Positions 9,878-18,677 are shown, numbered from the stretch's first letter. The stretch is DNA of 64,000 nucleotides from Candidatus Saccharimonadota bacterium (GCA_017524405.1 JAFWSJ010000011.1:102862-166861); one strand, 5' to 3'. Translations and numbers: made by a program. The notes: generated by a model not told the origin, from the letters alone.

Positions 9878-10749
9878 CACTTCTCCCCCTTTCTTGTGCC
9901 TAACAAATAGGCATCTATCGCTTCGCTTACGCTCTTATACGTTTCGACCTCGCTATTATGAGAATATGCGATGCCGCTCTGCACAATTGTCATAGAAAAT
10001 ATATCTTCCCCACTCCTCTTTTCGTAACTGAACAAATGATACATTCCAGATTCATCAAATTTTGGGAGCATTTTCACCGCTTCAAGATATCTTCCCTTTG
10101 GGTACACAGCACCTGCCTGAGGATAATACTCAGCCACCAAATCGCCATTATATTTAGCAACAAGCTCATTAATCTGAGTCTCGCTCAGCTCTTTTCCTGC
10201 AACTTCTTCAAAGAAGCGCAAGATAGGAGTCATATTTTCACTCACATACTTCCGGTCATTAGCGTCGTTAATGTCTTTAATAATCTTCGGCACGAAAATC
10301 ACACCGCAAACAATAAGCGTAACGGCCACAATTGCAGCTACATAAATATACCAACGCTTCGCCCTGCGGCCGAGGAATCCTCTAATACGTGCTTGGCGAT
10401 GCTCGCTCTCAAGCCTACTTTGTTCCTTTTTAAGCGCCTCCTCCTGCGCTACGACATCACTAGATGCTCCACTAATCTTGTCTTTTTTCTTCGATTCCTT
10501 CGAAACGCGCTTTGCCTCAGCTTCCATGCGCCTCTTTTCGGCGCGCTCCTTGCGCTTTTTATCTTCCGGCTTATCAAAATAATCAGCGTCATCGGACCTA
10601 TCAATATCAGTGGCACGAAAACGTATATCTTCTGCGGCAACTTTTCCCACAGAATTCATATCTACTGGCCCACCAGACTTCTCTTTAGGACTATTGTCCG
10701 GCTTAAAATCCACGGCACCACCAGAGAACTCCACATCTCCACTGTCCAT
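9877..10749 (-). CDS. Single-pass membrane partner protein, cassette copy C (290 aa)
   Basis: Same plan as the protein at 4691-5503: MDSGDVEF start, acidic disordered residues 1-55, YFDKPED at 57-63, a long charged helix to about 130, one transmembrane helix at about 134-154, and an outer C-terminal domain of about 130 residues. The outer domain has no evident similarity to the TPR-like one of copy B, so the partner domain may be matched to its own giant protein. The -10 hexamer TAAAAT ends 6 nt before the ATG and no Shine-Dalgarno is present. Its stop overlaps the next start. Function is unknown; an assembly or anchoring role for the co-encoded surface protein is inferred. Confidence 0.8.
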   Translation of the reverse strand: MDSGDVEFSGGAVDFKPDNSPKEKSGGPVDMNSVGKVAAEDIRFRATDIDRSDDADYFDKPEDKKRKERAEKRRMEAEAKRVSKESKKKDKISGASSDVVAQEEALKKEQSRLESEHRQARIRGFLGRRAKRWYIYVAAIVAVTLIVCGVIFVPKIIKDINDANDRKYVSENMTPILRFFEEVAGKELSETQINELVAKYNGDLVAEYYPQAGAVYPKGRYLEAVKMLPKFDESGMYHLFSYEKRSGEDIFSMTIVQSGIAYSHNSEVETYKSVSEAIDAYLLGTRKGEK

Positions 10750-10796
10750 ACCATTATTTTAACGCAAGCATAATAATAGCCGCAAGCATTTTCCAA

Positions 10797-10823
10797 ACAA
10801 AAAATGCCCCGTTTGGGGCATTT
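10797..10823 (-). terminator. Intrinsic terminator of glyQS
   Basis: Inverted repeat AATGCCCC/GGGGCATT with a 4-nt loop, followed on the minus strand by a run of T; it sits directly after the glyQS stop. Confidence 0.85.
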
Positions 10824-10825
10824 CC

Positions 10826-12136
10826 CTAAATCTCTTCTGGCTTCACGCGAATTTGTTCAGTCGTGTCACGATCGCGCACTGTCACAGTGCCATCCTCAAG
10901 CGTATCGAAATCAATAACAACACACTTTGGCGTACCAATCTCGTCCTGCTTGAGATAACGCTTCCCGATATTTCCAGAATCATCCCAAGTCACATTCTTG
11001 TACTTGTTGCGGAGTATTTTGTATACTTCGCGCGCCTTCGCGACAAGCTCCGGCTTATTCTTGAGAAGCGGCGAAACACAGAAGCGATACGGCGCCAACT
11101 CTTCAGGGAGCGCCAAAACGATACGATTCTCCTCCTGGCGATACGCGTTTGCGAGCACCGCGAGAATCAAACGCTCAACGCCAATCGACGGCTCAATCAC
11201 ATGCGGGATAAAGCGCTCCGTGCTACCCTTCACGATATATTCCATATTCTTGCCGCTCTCGCGCTGAATATTCGAAAGATCAAAGTCTGTACGATAGGCC
11301 AAACCCATCAATTCTTCCTGACCATTCGGATAGTCGAACATAATATCGACTGTACGCTTCGAATAGTGCGCACGGTCTTTCTCGCCAACCTCAATATCGT
11401 GGATATTTTCACTCTTCAAGCCCATTACATCGGTCAAGAACTTATGGTTCTGTTCGAGCAATTTCTCGAAATTCTCTTCCCAAGTCGCCGGTGCAACAAA
11501 GTATTCAATCTCCATCTGCGAGCATTCGCGGTCGCGGAGAATGAAGTCGCGTGGCGAAATCTCATTACGGAAGGCTTTGCCCTGCTGAGCAAGACCAAAT
11601 GGCAAGTCCGGATAAATCGAATCAACAACATTCTTGTAATTTGTAAAAATGCCCTGCGCAGTTTCCGGACGGAGATAGGCAATAGAAGAATCGTCATTAA
11701 CTGGACCAACATGCGTACTGAACATCATATTGAACTGGCGGATATCGCCCCATTCAATCTTGCCGCAAGTTGGGCACTTCACATTGAGCGCTTTAAATTC
11801 CTCTGTCGTCACGCTCTCGGTAATACCATCAGCGATTTTGTCCGCGCGGAAGCGACCATGGCAAGCGCCACATTCTACGAGCGGGTCAGAGAATGTCGCA
11901 GTGTGGCCAGAAGCAACCCAAGTACGTGGGTTCATAATAATTGCTGCATCAACGCCGTAAATGTCCTCACGGCTCTCTACCCAGTAATTCCACCAGGCAT
12001 CCATAATTTTGCGCTTCAAGGCAACGCCCATTGGGCCAAAATCCCAAGTACCAGCCATGCCGCCATAGACATCGCTGCCCGGATAAATAAATCCGCGGCG
12101 TTTGCACAAACTAACAATATCTTCCATTTTTGCCAT
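10826..12136 (-). CDS. glyQS: Glycyl-tRNA synthetase, alpha2 type
   Basis: Charges tRNA-Gly with glycine. The 436-aa protein is the single-chain class II (eukaryote/archaea/Gram-positive-like) form, not the split alpha/beta form. Visible are the N-terminal CKRRGFIYPGSDVYGG segment, class II motif 2 (FRNEISPRDFILRDRE, about 190-205), motif 3 (IGVERLILAVL, about 325), and four cysteines (CGACH and CPTCG, about 87-125) that fit a zinc ribbon insertion. The C-terminal anticodon-binding domain is present. A -10 hexamer TAAAAT lies 9 nt before the ATG, giving almost no leader and no obvious ribosome binding site; an internal Met at residue 4 is an alternative start. Family assignment is firm. Confidence 0.96.
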   Translation of the reverse strand: MAKMEDIVSLCKRRGFIYPGSDVYGGMAGTWDFGPMGVALKRKIMDAWWNYWVESREDIYGVDAAIIMNPRTWVASGHTATFSDPLVECGACHGRFRADKIADGITESVTTEEFKALNVKCPTCGKIEWGDIRQFNMMFSTHVGPVNDDSSIAYLRPETAQGIFTNYKNVVDSIYPDLPFGLAQQGKAFRNEISPRDFILRDRECSQMEIEYFVAPATWEENFEKLLEQNHKFLTDVMGLKSENIHDIEVGEKDRAHYSKRTVDIMFDYPNGQEELMGLAYRTDFDLSNIQRESGKNMEYIVKGSTERFIPHVIEPSIGVERLILAVLANAYRQEENRIVLALPEELAPYRFCVSPLLKNKPELVAKAREVYKILRNKYKNVTWDDSGNIGKRYLKQDEIGTPKCVVIDFDTLEDGTVTVRDRDTTEQIRVKPEEI

Positions 12137-12157
12137 AATGTTTATATTTTACCACAA

Positions 12158-12859
12158 TTACAGGCTTTTGCTCTGCTCGGCACAGCGCACGATATATAGC
12201 ACTTCGTCGAGCAGCTCACCGAAGCCCGCAACTTTCATGCAAATCTCGAGCGGCGACGAGACCATGAGCCGCATCAACTTGATATGCTCAGCCGTCACTG
12301 GACCGCCATCGCGCACCGAAAGCGCCCCATCCTCTACGTTCCAGACGTACTGACTCGAAGCCGAAAGCTTTTCGCCTGCCGTGTCGTATTTTAGGTTTAT
12401 TTCCTCACCTGAAGCCATAAGCATATTCATACTCGCCCAAGCCCACAAAAGCTCCTTGTAGCGGCTAGGAGAGCCCGAGACGGCATGTTTCTGTGCGGCC
12501 TCCATACATTGGCGTAAAATATTAAAGAATTCTGGCGTCTCCGCCTGCTCTGCGCGACGCGAAGCCTCGCGCATAAGGCGCCCACCTAGGTCCAGAAGTT
12601 CGACATCTCCCACGAAAGCATCATAATGCTCCAACAGCTTCGCTGAAGTTAGGATCCCCAACTCGCCTTTGCCGTCATGAATCACCACTTCCGACACCGA
12701 AAACAGCTCAATTCCACCCGCGAGCTTGGATTTCTCGCGTCGGACGCCTTTTGCCATCACGGACTTCTTGCCTTCTGGCGTCAAAAGCTGCAAAATTCGG
12801 TCCGCCTCGCCAAAATTCGTCCGCTTCAGAACAATCGCCTTCGTCCTAAGATCACGCAT
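12158..12859 (-). CDS. recO: DNA repair protein RecO
   Basis: RecO helps load RecA at gaps in the RecFOR pathway. The start is placed at the ATG at 12859 (MRDLRTKAIVLKR), because the OB-fold of RecO normally begins there; this overlaps the response-regulator gene by 8 nt, so the two are translationally coupled. The N-terminal OB-fold contains NFGEADRILQLLTPEGKK and KGVRREKSKLAGG. The rest is the helical RecO C-terminal region, without the Cys4 zinc site of many homologues. At 233 aa it is close to family length. It is the last gene of a three-gene unit with a soluble histidine kinase and a single-domain response regulator, an unusual neighbourhood. Confidence 0.88.
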   Translation of the reverse strand: MRDLRTKAIVLKRTNFGEADRILQLLTPEGKKSVMAKGVRREKSKLAGGIELFSVSEVVIHDGKGELGILTSAKLLEHYDAFVGDVELLDLGGRLMREASRRAEQAETPEFFNILRQCMEAAQKHAVSGSPSRYKELLWAWASMNMLMASGEEINLKYDTAGEKLSASSQYVWNVEDGALSVRDGGPVTAEHIKLMRLMVSSPLEICMKVAGFGELLDEVLYIVRCAEQSKSL

Positions 12860-13199
12860 AGCGCCCCACAATCTCAAGCAAATCGCTTGGCCGCATCGAA
12901 CCCTTGTCGAACGCCGCCACAACACCGTATTTCTCAGCGATATCGTCAGGCAACGAAACGCTGCTCACAATCACGACTGGCACATCCATGAGCTGCGGGT
13001 AGCTGCGCATCTCGTTGAGCACCGCAAATCCCGTCGGCCCAGTCAACAATACATCCAAAATCACGAGCCGAGGCGGCTCGTCAAAATCCATCGCCGCAAT
13101 CGCCGCGATGCCGTCATGGAAGAATGCCAATTCCTGCCCCTTCAAAAGCCGGCGGTAGTAGCTTTCCCACCCACAATCATCTTCGAGAACAAAAATCAT
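12852..13199 (-). CDS. Single-domain response regulator
   Basis: A 115-aa receiver domain with nothing added. Acidic residues ED near position 6-7, the phosphoacceptor Asp in VILDVLL (about 49), Ser in VIVSS (about 79) and Lys in AFDKGS (about 99) are all in place, so it should be phosphorylatable. There is no DNA-binding or enzymatic output domain. It overlaps the kinase gene by 4 nt (ATGA) upstream and recO by 8 nt downstream. It probably passes a signal by protein contact, as single-domain regulators such as CheY or Spo0F do. The target is unknown. Confidence 0.9.
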   Translation of the reverse strand: MIFVLEDDCGWESYYRRLLKGQELAFFHDGIAAIAAMDFDEPPRLVILDVLLTGPTGFAVLNEMRSYPQLMDVPVVIVSSVSLPDDIAEKYGVVAAFDKGSMRPSDLLEIVGRYA

Positions 13200-13870
13200 A
13201 AGAAACTCAGCTGCCCGGAAACCGGTAAATCAATATAAAAGCTCGTTCCGTCGCGATGGCGAATGAGCCCAAAATCACTATGCATATAACTAGAAAAACG
13301 CGACGCAATATAGAGCCCCAAACCGCTCGAGCCCGGACGCATCGGCGTCGCCACCGGCTTCTTCACGAAGCCATCTTTGATTTCGCGCCAGATCTTCGTC
13401 GGAATCGTCGGGCCAAAATCGCGCACTTCAATTCGAATCTTCGCTCCGCGATCATAGACCGCGATTTCACTCGGCAACTCCTCGCCGCCATAATTCATCG
13501 CGTTGAGGCAAAAGTTATAAACCACCGAATGTAATAGTTGTGTATTTGCCACCGCCAATCTACGCTTATTTCGATAATCAATCGAGAGTTCACGACGATT
13601 AAACTTAAACCATTGCCAAAGTTCATTCACAACCTCATCGCAAACCGCGCGCGGATTCACCGGCTCCATTTCGAATAATGCCTCATCAAGCCGAGCAATT
13701 TTTGTCAGATCATTCACCTGACGAATCGCACGGTCGCTCGTTGCTACGATTTGCTTTCCGACCTCACGCGCCCCCTCGAGGCTTTCCTCATAGTCCAAAG
13801 ACAAGGCGAGCTGCCGCATCAAACTTAGCGGCGCCTTCAATTCATGCGCAACTACTACCTCGCTTTCCAT
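13196..13870 (-). CDS. Soluble histidine kinase without sensor domain
   Basis: The 224-aa protein begins almost at the H-box: VAHELKAPLSLMRQ puts the phosphoacceptor His at residue 9. The HATPase domain follows with N-box NFCLNAMNYGG, G1 box DFGP and G2 box SSGLGLYIASRF. No transmembrane helix, PAS, GAF or HAMP region precedes it, so it has no sensing domain of its own and should be cytoplasmic. The ATG follows TAAAAT by 6 nt, no ribosome binding site. With the adjacent receiver it makes a minimal two-component pair. The signal must come through another protein or through the dimer itself; that is inference. Confidence 0.9.
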   Translation of the reverse strand: MESEVVVAHELKAPLSLMRQLALSLDYEESLEGAREVGKQIVATSDRAIRQVNDLTKIARLDEALFEMEPVNPRAVCDEVVNELWQWFKFNRRELSIDYRNKRRLAVANTQLLHSVVYNFCLNAMNYGGEELPSEIAVYDRGAKIRIEVRDFGPTIPTKIWREIKDGFVKKPVATPMRPGSSGLGLYIASRFSSYMHSDFGLIRHRDGTSFYIDLPVSGQLSFL

Positions 13871-13885
13871 GCCTTCATTTTATAA

Positions 13886-13926
13886 CAAAAAGCCTCCCAT
13901 ATAAAAGCATAAGGGGAGGCTATTTT
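13886..13926 (-). terminator. Intrinsic terminator after 13933-14808
   Basis: Stem AGCCTCCC/GGGGAGGCT with a 14-nt loop and T-runs on both sides. On the minus strand it ends the 13933-14808 transcript, and it overlaps the promoter region of the histidine kinase. Confidence 0.8.
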
Positions 13927-13932
13927 TGCTAA

Positions 13933-14808
13933 TTACGAGTTGCGACGAAGTTTCTTGACGAGCGTTTCAAAATCGCTGCGATATGCTTCGGCGTCAGTCT
14001 GCATCACAAGCGTCTTGTCGTTCACCTTGAGGAGAATCACGATACCACGAATGCCATCCGCAATCTCACCCTCATACCAAGTACCAGACAAGGCGTTATC
14101 ATCGGACGAGAACGCACGGGAAGTCAACTTACCATTTTTAATCTTCGTCTCATAGGAAGTCTGAACAGTCGTAATCTGACGATTGAGAATCTGGAAACGC
14201 AAGGCGTAACGAGAAGCCTTATTATTAACTGGGTCTACCTGCTTTGGCTGGAAATAGGCAACATAGTCGTTGTTACTCGTGCCGTCTTTCTCAATGTAGA
14301 CGCTCCAAGTCTTCGGATACTCAAAGCTAATCGAACCATAGTCGCTCGGGCCAGTAAAGCTATAGAATGGTTCCTTGGCGCGCTCCTCATAAGCCGCTTC
14401 GTCTTTGTCGTGCTGAGTTTTCTCGGCCGCGGCGACGGCTAGATTCTTCTCAGATTCATAATTCGTCTTGAGCTCGTTGTACTGCATGAAGAAAATGACT
14501 GCAAACACAATCGCAGCCGCTGCGATGATACAAACACCAACGAGAACCAAAGTCTCCACGAGGGTATTCTTCTTCTCTGGCTTGAGGCCTGCACTTGGCG
14601 CAGTAGCCGTAGGAGCCATCGGAGGATTAACTGGTTGGTTCGGTGCCGGAACAGGATTTACTGGAACGACCGGATTCATAGGAGCTGCGCCACCAAAACT
14701 ATTTGCTTGGGGCACATTCCCAGCTGGCGCCGCCTGGAAATCATTATTCGCACCGGCCGGCATATTCGGCATCGGATTGAAACCACCCATATTAGACTGT
14801 TGATCCAT
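13933..14808 (-). CDS. Membrane protein with Pro-rich N-terminus and PsbP-like outer domain
   Basis: Residues 1-80 are Asn/Pro/Ala-rich and disordered, one transmembrane helix lies at about 83-108, a short charged helix follows (KTNYESEKNL), and the C-terminal 150 residues (from GPSDYGSISFEYPKTWSVY) have the strand pattern of PsbP-like or similar lipid-anchored domains common in CPR and Gram-positive proteins. The ATG at 14808 is 6 nt after a perfect TATAAT and has no ribosome binding site, so it is a clear leaderless candidate. No enzymatic motif is seen. Function unknown. Confidence 0.8.
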   Translation of the reverse strand: MDQQSNMGGFNPMPNMPAGANNDFQAAPAGNVPQANSFGGAAPMNPVVPVNPVPAPNQPVNPPMAPTATAPSAGLKPEKKNTLVETLVLVGVCIIAAAAIVFAVIFFMQYNELKTNYESEKNLAVAAAEKTQHDKDEAAYEERAKEPFYSFTGPSDYGSISFEYPKTWSVYIEKDGTSNNDYVAYFQPKQVDPVNNKASRYALRFQILNRQITTVQTSYETKIKNGKLTSRAFSSDDNALSGTWYEGEIADGIRGIVILLKVNDKTLVMQTDAEAYRSDFETLVKKLRRNS

Positions 14809-14833
14809 ACGCTAATTATAGTTAAGCGTGAGC

Positions 14834-14851
14834 TTTTTCGCAAGCGAAAAA
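14834..14851 (-). terminator. Possible terminator after xseB
   Basis: Perfect inverted repeat of 8 bp (TTTTTCGC/GCGAAAAA) with almost no loop, immediately after the xseB stop. A/T-rich outer stem; weaker than the other terminators here. Confidence 0.5.
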
Positions 14852-15046
14852 TTACTCCTTGCTAAAATCTTCTTCGATAACCTTAATCTCGTTTTTCAAG
14901 CCATCGAGGTCTTTCTCGATGTCTTTCGCAAGAGCCGTCAAAGACTTGTATTTCTCGCTGGCTTCTTCGAGTTTAAAGTCATCAGAATAAAACCATTCCA
15001 CGCCGGCCTTTAAATCTGAAATCTTGTCGCTGATAGTTTTTGCCAT
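14852..15046 (-). CDS. xseB: Exodeoxyribonuclease VII small subunit
   Basis: A 64-aa helical protein. The pattern LKAGVEWFYSDDFKLEEASEKYKS followed by an acidic helix matches the XseB helical hairpin (a segment ending in leucine-glutamate then a Tyr-x-x-x-x-x-L-A-K helix). It starts directly at the xseA stop, with AAGGAG inside the end of xseA. XseB packs around XseA in many copies to form the ssDNA exonuclease. Sequence similarity alone is modest; position after xseA makes the call. Confidence 0.8.
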   Translation of the reverse strand: MAKTISDKISDLKAGVEWFYSDDFKLEEASEKYKSLTALAKDIEKDLDGLKNEIKVIEEDFSKE

Positions 15047-16144
15047 TTATTTCTCCTTTATTGCTTTTACGTTTGCCGTCAAAACTCGCTTTGCCATTTC
15101 GATTTCCACGTCACTTCCGACCGCCACATCGCCGCGCACCAATGCATAGCCGCGCGCCAGCACATTTTCTGGATTAAGTTGCGCTAGAATTTTATTTTGG
15201 CCGGCAATTTCTGTACGAATTAATTCAATTTTATGGTAAATTTCATCCGCAACGCGCGCAATTTCCTTGCAATTTACCTCTGTTATTTCGTCAATTTTGT
15301 CTTTGAGCAAATTATTTATTCGATTTACGTCAGCACGCAAACCGGACTTCACTTCCCGTCGGTCGCGCGTCAGCATTTGCGCCGCATTTGACGGCGTCGA
15401 AGCCACCACATCGGCTGCTAGGTCGCACAAACTTTCATCAATTTCATGTCCAATCCCCGTAATTACCGGAATCTTGCTGGCCGCAATTGCGCGTACCAAT
15501 GCTTCATCATTAAACACTGCGAGATCGTCCGCCGAACCACCACCGCGAATCACCGCAACCACGTCGACTTCGCCGCGCTCATTCATGTATTTTAGCGCGC
15601 GGATGATTTGGTCGGCCGCCGTCATGCCCTGCACCTGCGTATGTGCTGTAAGCACCGTAAGCCCGCCCCATCTCTCATTCAAAATCTTACAAAAGTCCGC
15701 ATAGCCAGCCGCCTGCGTACTAGAAATCACACCAATCTTCTCAATCCTATCCGGTAGCGGGCGTTTCTTGGCCGGGTCAAACAGTCCCTCACCTGCCAGC
15801 TTCTTTTTGAGGAGCTCAAAGCTCTTCTTGAGGCTGCCCTCGCCCACCGGCTGAATCGCCTGAACCGTCAATGAGAATTTGCCCCAATTTGTCAGCTTTG
15901 GAAGCGCCCTAACACGCACCTTCATGCCATCTTCGAGCGGAAATCTCTGCTGGTAAACCATCATAAAGCAGCCGACACTCGACTGTTCGTCTTTCAAATC
16001 AAAGAAGACATACTTGCCCTGATTGACCTTATAGCTGGCGATCTCACCCTCAACGACCACCCCCGTAAAAGCCGTCTCAAGAATCTGGTTACAGACTGCC
16101 TGAAAATCCGAAACAGTATAGACTTGCTGCTCGCTATTTTCCAT
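15047..16144 (-). CDS. xseA: Exodeoxyribonuclease VII large subunit
   Basis: Contains the N-terminal OB domain (VEGEIASYKVNQGKYVFFDLKD, about 31-52), the catalytic-domain motifs GVISSTQAAGYADF, VIRGGGSADDLAVFND, PVITGIGHEIDESLCDLAAD and ASTPSNAAQML. At 365 aa it is shorter than E. coli XseA (about 450), having a trimmed coiled-coil arm. Degrades ssDNA to oligonucleotides, usually in repair. It overlaps the upstream membrane-protein gene by 11 nt and abuts xseB. Confidence 0.95.
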   Translation of the reverse strand: MENSEQQVYTVSDFQAVCNQILETAFTGVVVEGEIASYKVNQGKYVFFDLKDEQSSVGCFMMVYQQRFPLEDGMKVRVRALPKLTNWGKFSLTVQAIQPVGEGSLKKSFELLKKKLAGEGLFDPAKKRPLPDRIEKIGVISSTQAAGYADFCKILNERWGGLTVLTAHTQVQGMTAADQIIRALKYMNERGEVDVVAVIRGGGSADDLAVFNDEALVRAIAASKIPVITGIGHEIDESLCDLAADVVASTPSNAAQMLTRDRREVKSGLRADVNRINNLLKDKIDEITEVNCKEIARVADEIYHKIELIRTEIAGQNKILAQLNPENVLARGYALVRGDVAVGSDVEIEMAKRVLTANVKAIKEK

Positions 16145-17219
16145 CTTTGCCGGCCTTGAATTTATCTTTGCGACTCATCAATGCCTGCTGATAGAAGCCC
16201 CAACCGCTCACAATCGTACCAAGGAGCACACAGATGCGCGTCACGATCACCGTAATCACCGCGACCGAAGGTTCAACGCCCGTCGCTACCATAATGAGCA
16301 CCATCGCACCCTCATAGCCGCCAAGACCGCCTGGTGTCACCATCACTGTGCCGACCACGCTCGCCACACCCTCAGCAATCATGATCTGCGGCAAAACCTC
16401 TGGATGCCCTAATGAGCAAGCTACCACCCAATAAGTCGCTAGCTCGAGGAAGGAATAGAGCGCGCCCCAAATCGTCGGCTTCCACAAAATGCGCTTATTG
16501 CGTTTCATATTCAAATAGTCGCCGCGAAGATCGTTAAAGAATTTGCTAACCGATTCTTCCTTCAGGTATTTACGCTTCTTGCCACGCGAAAGTTTTCTCA
16601 CGATACCGTTCACAAACTTTGAGGCCTTATCAGATAGCCAATCGATATTCTTCTGCTTCCTGACAATCAACCATACCGTCACGATAACCGTCTGGATGCC
16701 GAGCGCAACCGCAGCAGCGAGAAGTAGAATCCAATACTTACCAGCGAGCACGCAGCCCGCAATCAAAACGACAGCAATCGCAATAAAGGTCTGAACCGTA
16801 TTCGCGAGCGCGCAGATTGCGTAGCGCAAGATATGGACGAAGCTAATCTGTCCCGCCGTAATGCCCATATCTTTCAGACGCCAAATCAAGTAGCCCAAGC
16901 CACTCGCGCCGCCACTCGGCAAAGCATGGTTTACGAAGTTAATCTCGAGCGAAATGCGCGTTAACTTTGCTTGCGTCATCTTAAAATCCTTGCGCTGTTT
17001 AAGGAAGGCAAAATAAATCTGACCCGCCGCATAATACATCAAAATCTGCTCTGGGATAAGAATCAGAAGAATCCACGGATTAAGGTGCTGGAACGAATAA
17101 ACCAACGCATCCCACATCGGCATCATTTCGCCGTTAAGTTCGACCTCACCCGAAAAAGCCTGCCACGCAATGAAGGCGACCAAGGCCAACGTAATAATAC
17201 TCAGAATTTTCTTTACCAT
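16134..17219 (-). CDS. LPG synthase-type integral membrane protein (UPF0104-like flippase fold)
   Basis: 361 aa with about seven to eight hydrophobic helices. Family hallmarks are INFVNHALPSGGASGLGYL (about 95-113) and TPGGLGGYEGAM (about 295-306), as in the membrane domain of MprF and UPF0104 proteins. There is no C-terminal aminoacyl-transfer domain, so it cannot itself make lysyl-PG; such stand-alone domains are thought to move lipids or glycolipids across the membrane. AAGGA lies just before the ATG, with a possible TATACT further up. It is divergent from the methyltransferase gene at 17268. Confidence 0.88.
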   Translation of the reverse strand: MVKKILSIITLALVAFIAWQAFSGEVELNGEMMPMWDALVYSFQHLNPWILLILIPEQILMYYAAGQIYFAFLKQRKDFKMTQAKLTRISLEINFVNHALPSGGASGLGYLIWRLKDMGITAGQISFVHILRYAICALANTVQTFIAIAVVLIAGCVLAGKYWILLLAAAVALGIQTVIVTVWLIVRKQKNIDWLSDKASKFVNGIVRKLSRGKKRKYLKEESVSKFFNDLRGDYLNMKRNKRILWKPTIWGALYSFLELATYWVVACSLGHPEVLPQIMIAEGVASVVGTVMVTPGGLGGYEGAMVLIMVATGVEPSVAVITVIVTRICVLLGTIVSGWGFYQQALMSRKDKFKAGKDGK

Positions 17220-17267
17220 ATCCTTTTTAGTATATCATTTTCCCCGTTTGTTGTATAATTTAAGGGT

Positions 17268-18383
17268 ATGCAATATCTTGTTGTGCTTGGTCGCGAAGCG
17301 AAACTATCACTCGCCGAACTCGAGGCGCTTTTTTCGTCCAGCAAAGTCAAGCAAATTGCGCCGAGCCTCGCTCTCGTTACCGCCAAATACGTCGACATCA
17401 ACCGTCTCGGCGGCGCCGTCAAAGTCGCGAAGGTCCTAGACGAAGCTCCAACCGATTATCTCAGCCAACTTCCAGAAGGTAAAATCACCCTCGGCGTCTC
17501 GGATTACTCCGCAAAAGCCAGCCAAAAATCCGCCTGGACGCTCGCGCTCAAGTACAAAAATCTCTTGAAGCGCCACGGCCGCAACGTTCGCCTCATCCCG
17601 GGCAAGTCTGCCGTCATTTCTAGCGCTACCGCTCATCACAACCAGCTCGGCGAAAAGCTCAATCATATCGAACTTATCAAATTCGGCGACCAATTCGCGA
17701 CTTCCATTGGTACCCAGAACATTACGGCCTATGCCAAGCGCGATCAAGCTCGCCCCGCCCGCGACGCCTTCGTCGGTATGCTACCGCCGAAACTTGCTCA
17801 AATTCTCATCAATCTTGCAACGAACGGCGCGCCAAAGGGCCGTCTCCTCGACCCATTTTGCGGTACCGGCGTCGTACTCCAGGAAGCCTCCCTTATGGGC
17901 TACTCCGTCTATGGTACTGACCTCTCCGAAAAGATGATTGATTATTCTGAGCGCAACCTCAAGTGGCTCGCTGGCCGTTACTCGGATATACCAGCCGAAC
18001 CGCAGCTCGAAGTCGGCGACGCGACCAACCATACTTGGAAGCCCGCACCAGATTTTGTCGCGAGCGAAATCTATCTCGGCCATCCAATGTCTCAGCCACC
18101 TGCCGAGATTAAGTTCCGCACCGAAAAGGAAAACTCCGAAGCTCTGCTTGTGGCCTTCCTGAAGAATCTCGCCAGCCAAATCGCCTCCGGCACGACCATC
18201 GCGCTCGCCATCCCAGCCTGGCTCCGCCAAAACGGCAAATATTCTGGCCTCGATATCCTTGACAGATTAGATGACCTCGGGTATAATCATACAAAGTATC
18301 GATACGCGACTTATGACGACCTCTTATATTACCGAGAGGGCCAAATCGTTGCGCGTCAAATAATAGTATTAAGGAAAAAGTAA
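17268..18383 (+). CDS. TRM11/TrmG10-like tRNA guanine-N2 methyltransferase
   Basis: N-terminal ferredoxin-like and THUMP-like region (1-150), then RDQARPARDAFVGMLPPKLAQILINLA, the segment that in archaeal TrmG10/Trm11 proteins introduces the Rossmann domain, and the SAM site LLDPFCGTGVVLQEA (about 193-207) with YGTDLS. The usual (N/D)PPY catalytic motif is not intact: the equivalent place reads SEIYLGHPM. It may therefore act differently or be altered in specificity. This family is archaeal/eukaryotic in most bacteria-free surveys but is recurrent in CPR. TATAAT lies 8 nt before the ATG. Confidence 0.82.
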   Translation: MQYLVVLGREAKLSLAELEALFSSSKVKQIAPSLALVTAKYVDINRLGGAVKVAKVLDEAPTDYLSQLPEGKITLGVSDYSAKASQKSAWTLALKYKNLLKRHGRNVRLIPGKSAVISSATAHHNQLGEKLNHIELIKFGDQFATSIGTQNITAYAKRDQARPARDAFVGMLPPKLAQILINLATNGAPKGRLLDPFCGTGVVLQEASLMGYSVYGTDLSEKMIDYSERNLKWLAGRYSDIPAEPQLEVGDATNHTWKPAPDFVASEIYLGHPMSQPPAEIKFRTEKENSEALLVAFLKNLASQIASGTTIALAIPAWLRQNGKYSGLDILDRLDDLGYNHTKYRYATYDDLLYYREGQIVARQIIVLRKK

Positions 18384-18386
18384 AGT

Positions 18387-18665
18387 ATGTCACATGTCAA
18401 AGCTGGCGGTACCAGTAAAAACATCCACAACAATGCTGGCCAACGCCTCGGCGTCAAGCGCTTTGGTGGCCAAACTGTCAAAACTGGCGAAGTTCTCGTC
18501 CGCCAAACTGGCGCAACAAAGCTCGCTGGCCCTGGCACTTTCATGAGCCGCAACTTCACGATTCATGCCGCCATCGATGGTAAGGTTGTCTTCGTGAAGA
18601 CCAAGAAGAGCCACTTCTCTGGCAAGAGCGTTCGCCGCACCCGCGTCGAAGTTCACGCAAAATAA
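18387..18665 (+). CDS. rpmA: 50S ribosomal protein L27
   Basis: 92 aa with the L27 signature AGGTSKNIHNNAGQRLGVKRFGGQTV. It starts MSHVKAGG, so the cleavable N-terminal extension of Firmicutes L27 is absent, and the short tail reaching the peptidyl transferase centre begins at once. It lies 3 nt after the TRM11-like gene in the same transcript. L21 (rplU), normally next to it, is about 10 kb away at 28475. Confidence 0.97.
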   Translation: MSHVKAGGTSKNIHNNAGQRLGVKRFGGQTVKTGEVLVRQTGATKLAGPGTFMSRNFTIHAAIDGKVVFVKTKKSHFSGKSVRRTRVEVHAK

Positions 18666-18677
18666 TCCAAGACTTCA

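Noticed and set aside
10853..12199. A 448-codon ORF antisense to glyQS
   Set aside because: Shadow of a firmly identified gene on the other strand.
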